DNA from: Helicobacter vulpis
Lineage (GTDB): Bacteria; Campylobacterota; Campylobacteria; Campylobacterales; Helicobacteraceae
Assembly: GCF_003660395.1 (NCBI RefSeq)
Contig: NZ_QXQT01000018.1
Coordinates: forward strand, 1-32,215
DNA length: 32,215 nt
Direction of reading: 5' to 3'
The notes under the pieces are model-generated. The model had not been told where the DNA came from. It was given only the letters and a program-made list of their open reading frames with translations, and ran no database searches. Every line of letters begins with the position of its first letter. The first letter of the stretch is position 1. Both the position numbers and the translations under genes were made by a program. Positions 1-7,313 of this stretch are shown in pieces.

Positions 1-2
1 AT

Positions 3-485
3 TACATAGACACATGGGATCAAAACCACATTATGGCTAAATTGTATTTTAACTGGCAACAAGACCCCAAGCACCCCAAGTTTTTAGGCACAGGCACAAT
101 GGGTTGGGCAAATTATGATCTCAAAACGCACACATTGCAAGATTTATACGGGGATAATCTTACCTTCCCCTTACAATACGCCCACCAACTAGCAACATGT
201 TTGCAATTTTGCGATGCTAGCCAAACTAAAGCCTTGCAGGCACGCTTTAAAGATCAAAATCTCTACACCCACCCCCTAAAAACCATTGTAGGCAAGGGCA
301 GGGCGTATTTTTACTCTGCTCCTAACAAGCATTGTCAAATCAACAATCTCTTTTTAATCCCCAAAGACAAGGTATATCTTTTACAACAACAAGGCGCATT
401 TGCTTTTGTGGCTTTTAGGCGTAAGGATGGCGAAATTGTTAAGTTGTGGATTGAGAGTTTCAGAATATCAAGTGCACCCCATTAG
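3..485 (+). CDS. Hypothetical protein, 5' end cut by the window
   Basis: I do not recognise this protein. The frame is open to the left edge (codons from base 3 read Y-I-D-T-W-D-Q-N-H-I before the Met at 33), and the ATG at 33 has no convincing ribosome binding site, so this is probably the C-terminal part of a longer protein. No signal peptide or membrane segment is visible in the 150 residues after that Met. The last 60 residues (G-K-G-R-A-Y-F-Y-S then alternating hydrophobic residues) resemble a bacterial SH3-like fold, which is inference only. It ends 13 bases before the stop of dnaN, which converges from the other strand. Confidence 0.6.
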   Translation, partial: YIDTWDQNHIMAKLYFNWQQDPKHPKFLGTGTMGWANYDLKTHTLQDLYGDNLTFPLQYAHQLATCLQFCDASQTKALQARFKDQNLYTHPLKTIVGKGRAYFYSAPNKHCQINNLFLIPKDKVYLLQQQGAFAFVAFRRKDGEIVKLWIESFRISSAPH

Positions 486-498
486 CTAAAACCTTCCA

Positions 499-1596
499 TT
501 AGGCTTCTTGGGCCACAGGCATCACGACGGTTAGAAAATTATTTTTTTGGATCACAAAGGGGGCGTTCTCTTCATTGAGACAGAGCTCAAAAGTGGGGCT
601 AGGTAAAGCGTTGAGCGCATCTAGTAAATAACGCGCTTGGGCGTGGATAATATGTTGATCTAAAGGAGTATTTGCTTCTATGAAGGTGGAAGCAAAATTA
701 GGGCTTTCTGATTCTAGGGATTCAAATTCAATTTTGTCGGGATAAAAGATGATCTTGGTGGTCGTGCCTAAGGCATGGGTGATATTGATCGCATCCTTGA
801 AGTCTTGGGTATTGAGTTCTATTTTATGGATAAATTGGGTGGGGATCACGTTTTGGTAACTGGGGTATTTCCCACTAATGAGTTTGGCAAAAAGTACCAT
901 GGAAGCATTCTTGAAAAAGAGCATGGTAGGGTCTTTGGGTTCGTAAAACATTTCAAAATCCCCCTTAAAGAGTTTTACAATCTCAAGCGCGGCGCGTTTG
1001 GGAAGAATGAATTCCATGCGCGTGTGGGCCTCCAGCAAACCCTCTACCTCCATCTGCGCTAAAGAGAGCCGTCTTGTGTCCGTGGCGACCAACTCTAAGT
1101 TTTCTTGGAGCACTAAGAGTACACCCATAAATTCGTATTTAGAAGTGTTAGCAGTGTTGGTGGTGATCACTTGAGCCAGCTTTCTAAAATGATCCCCTAG
1201 AGTGGTGTCGCTAAAATGTACAGATGGCAAATGCGCGTAGTCAGGGAATTTAGGAAAGTACGCCTTGTCTAGCAAGGCCAATTTAAATTTAGATCGCTTG
1301 AAGCGCACCAACATCGTATTTTCCTGACTCTCTAGCATTAAATCCCCTAACTCTAGTTTGGAGAGGATGTCTAAAAGGTGTTTGGCATTGAAAACCGCGC
1401 TACCTTCTTCTTGTACGTCGATATTGAGTGTCAAACACAGCCCCATTTCTAAGTCATTGGCTTGGAAAATGAGGCTCTCGGACGTAGCCTCCAAACAAAT
1501 ATGCGCGCTGATATTACTCGCGTCCTTTTTGTCTGTGAAAGCGATCAAATCTTTAAGCGCACTTTCTAGTTGGGTTTTAGCAATGCTGAATTTCAT
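499..1596 (-). CDS. dnaN: DNA polymerase III beta sliding clamp
   Basis: Encodes the ring-shaped clamp that tethers DNA polymerase III to the template. The 365-residue product matches the roughly 370-residue, three-domain clamp family along its length: it starts M-K-F-S-I-A-K and ends with the family-typical V-V-M-P-V. An AAGGA ribosome binding site lies just before the ATG at 1596. It follows the AAA+ ATPase gene on the same strand with a gap of about 30 bases, so der, the ATPase and dnaN may be one transcript. As in H. pylori it does not sit next to dnaA or gyrB here. The identification is secure. Confidence 0.95.
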   Translation of the reverse strand: MKFSIAKTQLESALKDLIAFTDKKDASNISAHICLEATSESLIFQANDLEMGLCLTLNIDVQEEGSAVFNAKHLLDILSKLELGDLMLESQENTMLVRFKRSKFKLALLDKAYFPKFPDYAHLPSVHFSDTTLGDHFRKLAQVITTNTANTSKYEFMGVLLVLQENLELVATDTRRLSLAQMEVEGLLEAHTRMEFILPKRAALEIVKLFKGDFEMFYEPKDPTMLFFKNASMVLFAKLISGKYPSYQNVIPTQFIHKIELNTQDFKDAINITHALGTTTKIIFYPDKIEFESLESESPNFASTFIEANTPLDQHIIHAQARYLLDALNALPSPTFELCLNEENAPFVIQKNNFLTVVMPVAQEA

Positions 1597-1625
1597 GAAG
1601 GTCCTTTGAGTGAATTTGAGAGGGT

Positions 1626-3353
1626 TTAGGCCCCAAAACCGATGTTTTTGGCCCCCTCAAAATTGCCCTGTTTCTCTTTTTTGATTTCTGCTAAGAAATC
1701 TTCTAAAGTGAAAAGGGGCTGGGGGTAGGTGGCGACTTTGTAAGCGGTGTTTTTCACCACTAAGGCGATCTGTCCGCCGCTAAGAGTGTAGCGGGCTAGG
1801 GCATGGGCCAAACTCTTGGGAGTGTGCGGGGGGGCATAAGGGGCGTTGGCAGGGAGGTATTGCTCCCATAAGCGCACGCGTTGTTCAAAGGTGGGGGGTT
1901 TAAACTCTATCTTGTGGTTGAAACGGCGGGAAAAAGCGGTATCTAGGGTTTCTAGTAAATTTGTGGTGGCGATCAACACCCCTTCAAATTTCTCAATTTG
2001 GTGTAGAAAGATATTTTGCATCTGGTTGTGCATTTTGTCTGCTCCGCTGGAAGTGGTGGTGCGCGTGCTTAAGAATTGATCGGCTTCATCTAAAAATAAG
2101 ATCGGTGCGTTTTTGCATTGCCTAGCGATCTTGCGGTAATCATCAAAAATCCGGCGCACATTTTTTTCTGACTCTCCCACATACATGGATAAAATCTTAG
2201 AACAATCAAAGCCTAAGACTTCTTTTTTCAAGCTCTTGGCTAGCGCGAGCGCGCTCATGGTCTTACCCGTCCCCGGGGGGCCATAAAAGATGATCTTTGC
2301 TTGGACTTGCGTGCCCTTATTAATGCCCCATGCTTTTAGGCGCGCTTGCATGCTAGGCTCCATTTGTTTGCAAAGAATTTCTAGGGTGTCTTTAGTTTTT
2401 TGACTTAGGATCACCGAATCTAAGCCTAGCTTAGGTTCTAGGGCTTCAAAAATATCGCTATCCTTGAGAATATGCTTGAGAGTGGTACTGCCCTTGATAT
2501 GGGAACTGGGTGCGGTGATAGCCCCCAGTACCCACTCTTGCAAGAAATACTGGCGCACCAACCCCTGCTCAAAGGAATCAAGAAATTCTTCAAAGTCTAT
2601 AATGTTTTTTTTGACAAGAGTGGCGTTAGGGTTTAACAAGGCAGCGTTGCTGGTGCGTGTACTCCCATCTGTACTCAACAAATCCACAAGGCTTTTGAAA
2701 CTACACGCCTCTTCACGCTGTGTATAATCTTGGCTGTACGCATTTTTTAGCAAGGCAAAAAAGAGGGTTTCTTCTTTGGGACTTAACGCGTGTTTGCGGA
2801 GGAATTTCTGAATCGAAAGGGGGGTTTTTGTGCGCTGCAAGCGCGTGGCGATCTTGTGCTCCAAAAGTTGTAGTTGTTGCTCTAGATGCGCGCGTGCCCT
2901 GGGGCTTTTGTGGCGGTGTAGTTTGCGCAGAAACTCAATTTTTAAGAACCAATCGTTGCAATAGTCTAGGTGATCCTCATAGGGGGTGGTGTCTAAAAAG
3001 CAATGAGTCTTATGCCCTTCTTGGACGAATTTGAGGAAGGCCGGACTTAAGGAAATACACCCATCTAGAAGCTCCAAGAGCAAAACATCTGGATATTTAG
3101 TGCGCTTTTCTTGGGTGATCCACTCCAATTCCAAGAGATGTTTGACATGTTTGAGATAGCCCAAAGCCAAGTAGGTAGGTGTGTCAAAGAGGGTTTCTAA
3201 TAAGGGCAAGACCTCTAATTCTATATGTCCCTTGAGATACTCCTTGCAGAGATATTGCAAGATCAAGGCCTCTTCTACACCGCATTTAAGGGCGCAGAAG
3301 ATACGGGCGTGCCGGACATCCGTGGCTTGTAAAAAATCAATGAAGTGTTGCAT
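1626..3353 (-). CDS. AAA+ family ATPase
   Basis: A 575-residue protein. The C-terminal third is a classical AAA+ module: Walker A G-P-P-G-T-G-K-T near residue 360, Walker B I-L-F-L-D-E-A-D near 420, sensor-1-like A-T-T-N and a downstream S-R-R-F arginine motif. The first 300 or so residues are helical, without recognisable motifs, and probably bind the substrate or partner. Similar proteins of unknown role occur in Campylobacter and Helicobacter, often called CDC48-like. A GTG at 3356 and an ATG at 3353 are both possible starts; both overlap the TGA of der, so translation is probably coupled. No protease domain is fused, so a remodelling or disassembly role is likelier than proteolysis. Confidence 0.85.
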   Translation of the reverse strand: MQHFIDFLQATDVRHARIFCALKCGVEEALILQYLCKEYLKGHIELEVLPLLETLFDTPTYLALGYLKHVKHLLELEWITQEKRTKYPDVLLLELLDGCISLSPAFLKFVQEGHKTHCFLDTTPYEDHLDYCNDWFLKIEFLRKLHRHKSPRARAHLEQQLQLLEHKIATRLQRTKTPLSIQKFLRKHALSPKEETLFFALLKNAYSQDYTQREEACSFKSLVDLLSTDGSTRTSNAALLNPNATLVKKNIIDFEEFLDSFEQGLVRQYFLQEWVLGAITAPSSHIKGSTTLKHILKDSDIFEALEPKLGLDSVILSQKTKDTLEILCKQMEPSMQARLKAWGINKGTQVQAKIIFYGPPGTGKTMSALALAKSLKKEVLGFDCSKILSMYVGESEKNVRRIFDDYRKIARQCKNAPILFLDEADQFLSTRTTTSSGADKMHNQMQNIFLHQIEKFEGVLIATTNLLETLDTAFSRRFNHKIEFKPPTFEQRVRLWEQYLPANAPYAPPHTPKSLAHALARYTLSGGQIALVVKNTAYKVATYPQPLFTLEDFLAEIKKEKQGNFEGAKNIGFGA

Positions 3354-4687
3354 CACGTCTCTAAGGATTTCTTATCGCGCGCGCTTAAAAATATGGGCGT
3401 ACCTAAAAAGCCAAAATGCGCCCTTAGAGTGTTGATAAGATAACGTTTGTAGCTAAAATGCAGAGCTTTAGGGCGATTCATCACTAGGGCAATTTGGGGG
3501 GGGCTGGAGGCAAACTGGGTACTGTAGTAGATGCGCACGATCTTGCCGTGGTCGCTGGGTAAGGGGTGTTGCTGAGTGGCTTGCGCGATGATCTGATTTA
3601 GAGTACTGGTAGCAATGCGCTTGCAAAAGTGTTCATAAACCTCTAAGATCTTGTCTTTAAGCGCGTGGATATGGCGTTGCTGGTGCGCGCTGGTTGTGAG
3701 TACGGGGGCGTAGTGCAGAAATTTGAATTTGCGCTTGAAATCTTGCATGATGGTCTCAAATTCACCGTGGCGTATGTCCCATTTGTGCAATACCACCACC
3801 ACGCCTAAGCGGTGTTTTTCCACTAGAGCAGCGATCTTCTCATCCAAGTCCACAAAGGGCATGCTAGCATCCAGTACCAACAGCGCGATATGAGATTGCG
3901 CCAACACTTTGTTTGTGCGATCTAGGGCGTATTTTTCCAACCCGGCAATCTTAGATCGCTGGCGCAAGCCGGCCGTATCCACAAAACAAATCTCTTGGTT
4001 CTTATGGGTAATGCTTTGATCCACAGGGTCTATAGTGGTGCCAGCGATCTTAGAGACGAGCGCGCGCTCTTGCTGTACCAATGCGTTTAGTAATGAACTT
4101 TTACCCACATTCACCCGCCCGATGATCCCCACTTGGATTTTGGGCGTGTCGCTTGAGAGGGGCGATTCTTCTGAAAGACACAACTTAACACTAATGGCTT
4201 TGATCAAGGAAGCAATTCCGCGCTTGTGGCTGGCTGAAACAAAGAACATCTCCTTAACGCCAAAACATCCAAAGGCGTAGGCTTGGTGTTCTTCCATGTC
4301 ATTATCTATTTTGTTTACAAGCAAGAAACAGGCTTTGGCATGTTTTTGGATTTGGTAGAAAATACGCTTGTCTTCTTCTTGGGGGGCGATTTTGCCATCC
4401 ACTACAAACAACACGAGATCGCAGGTCCTTAGCGCGTCTAAACTCTGCTGGTAAATTTGCGCACCTAGCGCATGACTAGAGTCTAAGCCACCTGTGTCCA
4501 AGAGCTGTACTCCACGCCCTTCTAGATCAATAGTTTGTCTTTTAATGTCCCTAGTGGTGGTCGCAATGGGCGATGTGATCGCGCTTTGGCTGTGGCTTAG
4601 GCAATTAAAGAGAGAACTCTTGCCGACATTGGGTTTACCGACAATGGCAATCTGGCGCACGCGTGTTTTCCTTGTGGCTTTAAGCAT
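3353..4687 (-). CDS. der: Ribosome-assembly GTPase Der (EngA)
   Basis: A tandem GTPase needed for maturation of the 50S ribosomal subunit. Two complete G domains are visible. The first has G-K-P-N-V-G-K-S-S, D-T-G-G and V-N-K-I-D. The second has G-R-V-N-V-G-K-S-S, D-T-A-G-L-R and H-K-W-D, where N-K-W-D is usual, so the G4 Asn is replaced by His. A basic KH-like domain follows. The 444 residues are close to family length. The stop overlaps the start of the AAA+ ATPase gene. A TATAAT box about 42 bases upstream of the ATG is its likely promoter. Confidence 0.95.
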   Translation of the reverse strand: MLKATRKTRVRQIAIVGKPNVGKSSLFNCLSHSQSAITSPIATTTRDIKRQTIDLEGRGVQLLDTGGLDSSHALGAQIYQQSLDALRTCDLVLFVVDGKIAPQEEDKRIFYQIQKHAKACFLLVNKIDNDMEEHQAYAFGCFGVKEMFFVSASHKRGIASLIKAISVKLCLSEESPLSSDTPKIQVGIIGRVNVGKSSLLNALVQQERALVSKIAGTTIDPVDQSITHKNQEICFVDTAGLRQRSKIAGLEKYALDRTNKVLAQSHIALLVLDASMPFVDLDEKIAALVEKHRLGVVVVLHKWDIRHGEFETIMQDFKRKFKFLHYAPVLTTSAHQQRHIHALKDKILEVYEHFCKRIATSTLNQIIAQATQQHPLPSDHGKIVRIYYSTQFASSPPQIALVMNRPKALHFSYKRYLINTLRAHFGFLGTPIFLSARDKKSLET

Positions 4688-4706
4688 GAAGTTTTAGTAA
4701 AACCTC

Positions 4707-4734
4707 TATAATTAAGACATAGTAGCCTATTATA
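4707..4734. promoter_or_regulatory. Two face-to-face TATAAT boxes between der and the lipoprotein gene
   Basis: On the plus strand TATAAT lies at 4707-4712, a suitable -10 box for the lipoprotein gene starting at 4762. On the minus strand TATAAT lies at 4734-4729, a suitable -10 box for der starting at 4687. Each box points towards the other, so the predicted transcription starts (about 4719 rightward, about 4722 leftward) nearly coincide. The -35 regions are not consensus, which is normal for Helicobacter sigma-80 promoters. Confidence 0.6.
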
Positions 4735-4761
4735 TGCTTTAAAACTTAAGAAGGGTTTTTA

Positions 4762-5490
4762 ATGCGAAAAATCTTTGGGGGGCGTGCTGTGAATCGTCTC
4801 TATCATTTGACTTTGGGTGTTGGTGCGCTGTTGGGGGCTTTTGGATGTAGCCACCCCCCCACTAACCAGCCCATTAGCTATAATTTCAACTACAAGGAGG
4901 ACATCACCAACACTGTCAACCATAACCATGCGCTCCCAGCCACTAACGCGCCCACAAGTACCCATACCACCACCAAACAGATCATTAAAGTCAAACAGGA
5001 TGGGCCCAAAAAGGTGGTCTTTTCCCAAGAGAATTACTACCCTTTAAGCGGCAAAGATGTGGGGATTATCGAATCGCATGGCAAGCTGTTTTTAGAAGTG
5101 TATTCGTTTCGTTTACAAAAATTCATGCAAGGGGAAGTGTTTCTCACCAAGAGGCAAACCCAAATCTTTTCTCTCAACAATGCGGCAACCCAAATTACCA
5201 ATATAGAGGGCAAGATCAACACCTATAAGTACAGCCAAAAACCCGAACCAGAGGCCAGTATCAACGCGACCTACCAGCGTTATCCCCTCAAGCCTAGAAC
5301 CCCTACGCGCTTTGAGATCGTGATTGATAAGATTCCCTATCAGTTTAACACAACCGGTTGCCGTGTGGTGGTGAGCAAACAGCTCATAGACACCTTCGCC
5401 CAAAGCAAGGAGATCACCATCAACTTAGACTTCAAACGGGAGTTGCGCAATAAAGCAAGCTTTGAACTCTTTTTAGAATGCCCGCGCTAA
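4762..5490 (+). CDS. Putative lipoprotein of unknown function
   Basis: A 242-residue protein. The N-terminus has basic residues, a hydrophobic stretch and a lipobox L-G-A-F-G-C, placing the lipidated Cys at residue 29. After it comes a low-complexity region rich in Asn, Thr, Pro and His (about residues 30-75), then a probably beta-rich domain to the end. An AAGAAGG ribosome binding site precedes the ATG. The product should be anchored in the outer or inner membrane facing the periplasm. It does not look like HpaA or Lpp20. The TAA ends at 5490 and the antisense tRNA-Glu gene begins at 5491, so the two are directly abutted. Confidence 0.75.
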   Translation: MRKIFGGRAVNRLYHLTLGVGALLGAFGCSHPPTNQPISYNFNYKEDITNTVNHNHALPATNAPTSTHTTTKQIIKVKQDGPKKVVFSQENYYPLSGKDVGIIESHGKLFLEVYSFRLQKFMQGEVFLTKRQTQIFSLNNAATQITNIEGKINTYKYSQKPEPEASINATYQRYPLKPRTPTRFEIVIDKIPYQFNTTGCRVVVSKQLIDTFAQSKEITINLDFKRELRNKASFELFLECPR

Positions 5491-5566
5491 TGGCGACCCC
5501 TGAAAGATTTGAACTTCCGTTTCCACCTTGAAAGAGTGGTATCCTTGGCCACTAGATGAAGGGGTC
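5491..5566 (-). tRNA. tRNA-Glu(UUC), divergent copy
   Basis: 76 nt with encoded CCA. The acceptor stem GACCCCT/AGGGGTC pairs perfectly; the anticodon stem is CCACT/GGTGG with loop CTTTCAA, giving anticodon UUC; the T stem GGAAG/CTTTC is weak and contains a G-U pair. Compared with the other tRNA-Glu gene at 5748-5822 it has an extra base in the D loop, a different T stem and discriminator G instead of A. It is the last gene of the minus-strand tRNA cluster and touches the stop codon of the convergent lipoprotein gene. Confidence 0.88.
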
Positions 5567-5589
5567 GGACTTAAAAAGGGTGAGAGAAA

Positions 5590-5666
5590 TGGCGGAACGG
5601 ACGGGACTTGAACCCGCGACCCCCTGCGTGACAGGCAGGTATTCTAACCAGCTGAACTACCGCTCC
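5590..5666 (-). tRNA. tRNA-Asp(GUC)
   Basis: 77 nt including encoded CCA. The acceptor stem is GGAGCGG/CCGTTCC with one G-U pair, and the anticodon stem is CCTGC/GCAGG with anticodon GTC. The T loop TTCAAGT is flanked by a GC-rich stem. Fourth gene of the minus-strand tRNA cluster. Confidence 0.95.
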
Positions 5667-5668
5667 AA

Positions 5669-5744
5669 TGGTGGTCGCTATAAGACTCGAACTTATGACA
5701 TCCACCTTGTAAGGGTGGCGCTCTACCAACTGAGCTAAGCGACC
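5669..5744 (-). tRNA. tRNA-Val(UAC)
   Basis: 76 nt including encoded CCA. The acceptor stem GGTCGCT/AGCGACC is perfect, discriminator A; the anticodon stem CCACC/GGTGG encloses loop CTTACAA, anticodon UAC. Only two bases separate it from tRNA-Asp, which fits processing from one precursor. Confidence 0.95.
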
Positions 5745-5747
5745 TTG

Positions 5748-5822
5748 TGGTGACTCCTAGGGGATTTGAACCCCTGTAACCACCGTGAAAGGGTGGTATC
5801 CTAACCACTAGATGAAGGAGCC
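5748..5822 (-). tRNA. tRNA-Glu(UUC)
   Basis: 75 nt including encoded CCA. Acceptor GGCTCCT/AGGAGTC with one G-U pair; anticodon stem CCACC/GGTGG with loop CTTTCAC, anticodon UUC; strong T stem AGGGG/CCCCT. This is the canonical-looking one of the two tRNA-Glu genes in the cluster. Confidence 0.95.
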
Positions 5823-5824
5823 TT

Positions 5825-5900
5825 TGGTGACCCGTGCTGGATTCGAACCAGCGGCCCATTCCTTAAAAGGGAATTGCTCTACCTGCTGAGCTAACGGGTC
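5825..5900 (-). tRNA. tRNA-Lys(UUU)
   Basis: 76 nt including encoded CCA. Acceptor GACCCGT/ACGGGTC, anticodon stem ATTCC/GGAAT with loop CTTTTAA, anticodon UUU. It is promoter-proximal in the cluster, about 12 bases after the predicted transcription start. Confidence 0.95.
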
Positions 5901-5918
5901 AACAAACACAAAAAGACA

Positions 5919-5947
5919 ATACTACACTATTTACAAGGCTTTGTCAA
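5919..5947 (-). promoter_or_regulatory. Near-consensus promoter of the tRNA cluster
   Basis: On the minus strand a perfect TTGACA (5947-5942) is followed by a 17-base spacer and TAGTAT (5924-5919), placing the start near 5912, just upstream of tRNA-Lys. This is the best -35/-10 pair in the window, as expected for a stable-RNA operon. Confidence 0.8.
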
Positions 5948-5990
5948 GTCTAAATGTGCTAACATACCCTATTTGTTTTAAGGTGGTGCT

Positions 5991-6839
5991 ATGGGTTTTG
6001 CAGACTTTTTAAAAAACCTCAAGAAGAATAAGGTACAAGCGTCTAAACAGGACATGCCCAGCCATTGGATCAAATGCCCCCAATGCAGTGCATTGATGTA
6101 TTATAAAGAAGTATTTGCCAAACACCACGTGTGTTTGAAATGCCATTACCATTTTCGCATGGGGGCTAATGATCGCATTGATTTTCTATGTGATCCGGGT
6201 ACCTTTGTGGAGTTTGACAAAGAACTCAAGCCCGTCGATCCGTTGAATTTTGTGGACAAAGAGAGCTACAAACAACGCATTAAGAAATACCAAGCCAAGA
6301 CCGGGCGGGCTAGCTCTGTCATCAGTGGCGAAGCAGAGATCCATGGAATTAGAATGCAGATTGTGATCTTTGATTTTGCATTTATGGGGGGTTCTTTGGG
6401 CTCTGTGGAAGGCGAAAAGATCGTACGCGCCATCAGGCGCGCGGTAGAAAAATCCCAAGCTCTCTTAATTGTCTCAGCCAGTGGGGGAGCGCGCATGCAA
6501 GAATCGACCTATTCTCTCATGCAAATGGCAAAAACCAGTGCTGCCCTTAACAAACTCTCAGAGGCCAAACTGCCTTTCATCTCTTTGCTTACAGACCCTA
6601 CCTTTGGGGGTGTGAGCGCCTCTTTTGCTTTCTTAGGCGATCTTATCATTGCCGAGCCCGGAGCGATGGTAGGCTTTGCGGGCGCGCGTGTGATCAAACA
6701 GACCATTGGCGCAGAATTGCCCCAGGGCTTTCAGAGCGCGGAATTTCTGCTTGAGCATGGTTTGATTGATATGATCATCCACCGCAAGGACTTAAAAAAG
6801 AGCATTAGCGACCTAGTGGGCATGTTGACGCATATATGA
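5991..6839 (+). CDS. accD: Acetyl-CoA carboxylase carboxyltransferase, beta subunit
   Basis: With AccA it transfers the carboxyl group from carboxybiotin to acetyl-CoA, giving malonyl-CoA for fatty-acid synthesis. The 282-residue protein carries the family's four-cysteine zinc ribbon (C-P-Q-C ... C-L-K-C, about residues 27-48) and the crotonase-fold segment with S-A-S-G-G-A-R-M-Q-E and G-G-V-S-A-S-F-A. AAGGTGG precedes the ATG. The stop overlaps the rlmH start by four bases (ATGA), so the pair is translationally coupled. This is the housekeeping carboxylase and is separate from the second biotin carboxylase set at 20.3-21.9 kb. Confidence 0.95.
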   Translation: MGFADFLKNLKKNKVQASKQDMPSHWIKCPQCSALMYYKEVFAKHHVCLKCHYHFRMGANDRIDFLCDPGTFVEFDKELKPVDPLNFVDKESYKQRIKKYQAKTGRASSVISGEAEIHGIRMQIVIFDFAFMGGSLGSVEGEKIVRAIRRAVEKSQALLIVSASGGARMQESTYSLMQMAKTSAALNKLSEAKLPFISLLTDPTFGGVSASFAFLGDLIIAEPGAMVGFAGARVIKQTIGAELPQGFQSAEFLLEHGLIDMIIHRKDLKKSISDLVGMLTHI

Positions 6840-7267
6840 CCTATTGTATTTACGCCATCGCCAAGCCCAATCCCCAATTTGCGCCCTTGATTGTACATTA
6901 CCAACGCCAGTGCCGCCAATTTGGCGCAAATTTGAGCGTCCTAGACATCCATCCCAAGGGGGCGCACACACAGGAAAGTTATACCCCACTCTTAAGCCCC
7001 TATTTCAAGCCCCAAAGCCTAGCCATCGCCTTGCACCCGGGCGGGCAAAGCCACACAAGCCAAAGTTTTAGTCAGCTTTTGGGCGCGCACGCGCGCATCC
7101 ATTTTTTCATCGCAGGGGCTTTTGGCTTTGCTCCGCCATTTTTGGCTCGATGTCTCCCCCTCTCCCTGAGTGCGCTCACCTTTAGCCATGAGATTGCCAA
7201 ACTCGTGCTATGCGAACAGATTTTTAGGGCACTGACTCTCTTGCACCACCACCCCTACCACAAATAA
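6836..7267 (+). CDS. rlmH: 23S rRNA pseudouridine-1915 methyltransferase RlmH
   Basis: A small SPOUT-class enzyme that methylates pseudouridine 1915 in helix 69 of 23S rRNA on assembled ribosomes. The 143 residues end in the family signature (L-x-x-E-Q-I-F-R-A ... H-P-Y-H-K). The central segment F-F-I-A-G-A-F-G-F corresponds to the knot loop that binds S-adenosylmethionine, with G-A-F-G where G-G-A-x-G is common. It overlaps accD by four bases. Confidence 0.88.
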   Translation: MTYCIYAIAKPNPQFAPLIVHYQRQCRQFGANLSVLDIHPKGAHTQESYTPLLSPYFKPQSLAIALHPGGQSHTSQSFSQLLGAHARIHFFIAGAFGFAPPFLARCLPLSLSALTFSHEIAKLVLCEQIFRALTLLHHHPYHK

Positions 7268-7287
7268 GCCCATTAGCCACTTTAAGC

Positions 7288-7293
7288 TATAAT
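7288..7293 (+). promoter_or_regulatory. -10 box for the membrane protein gene at 7314
   Basis: A perfect TATAAT sits 20 bases before the ATG, implying a start near 7300 and a very short leader that is little more than the GGAGGA ribosome binding site at 7303-7308. No -35 consensus is seen. Confidence 0.55.
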
Positions 7294-7313
7294 GCGCATT
7301 TTGGAGGACACTT

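Noticed and set aside
775-1062. Plus-strand open frame inside dnaN, and similar frames inside accC, flgI, lgt and others
   Set aside because: They lie opposite well-conserved genes and lack binding sites and protein-like features.
5556-5859. Open frames over the tRNA cluster on both strands
   Set aside because: They are translations of tRNA genes (a well-known artefact containing words such as E-P-A-T-P) with no independent coding signal.
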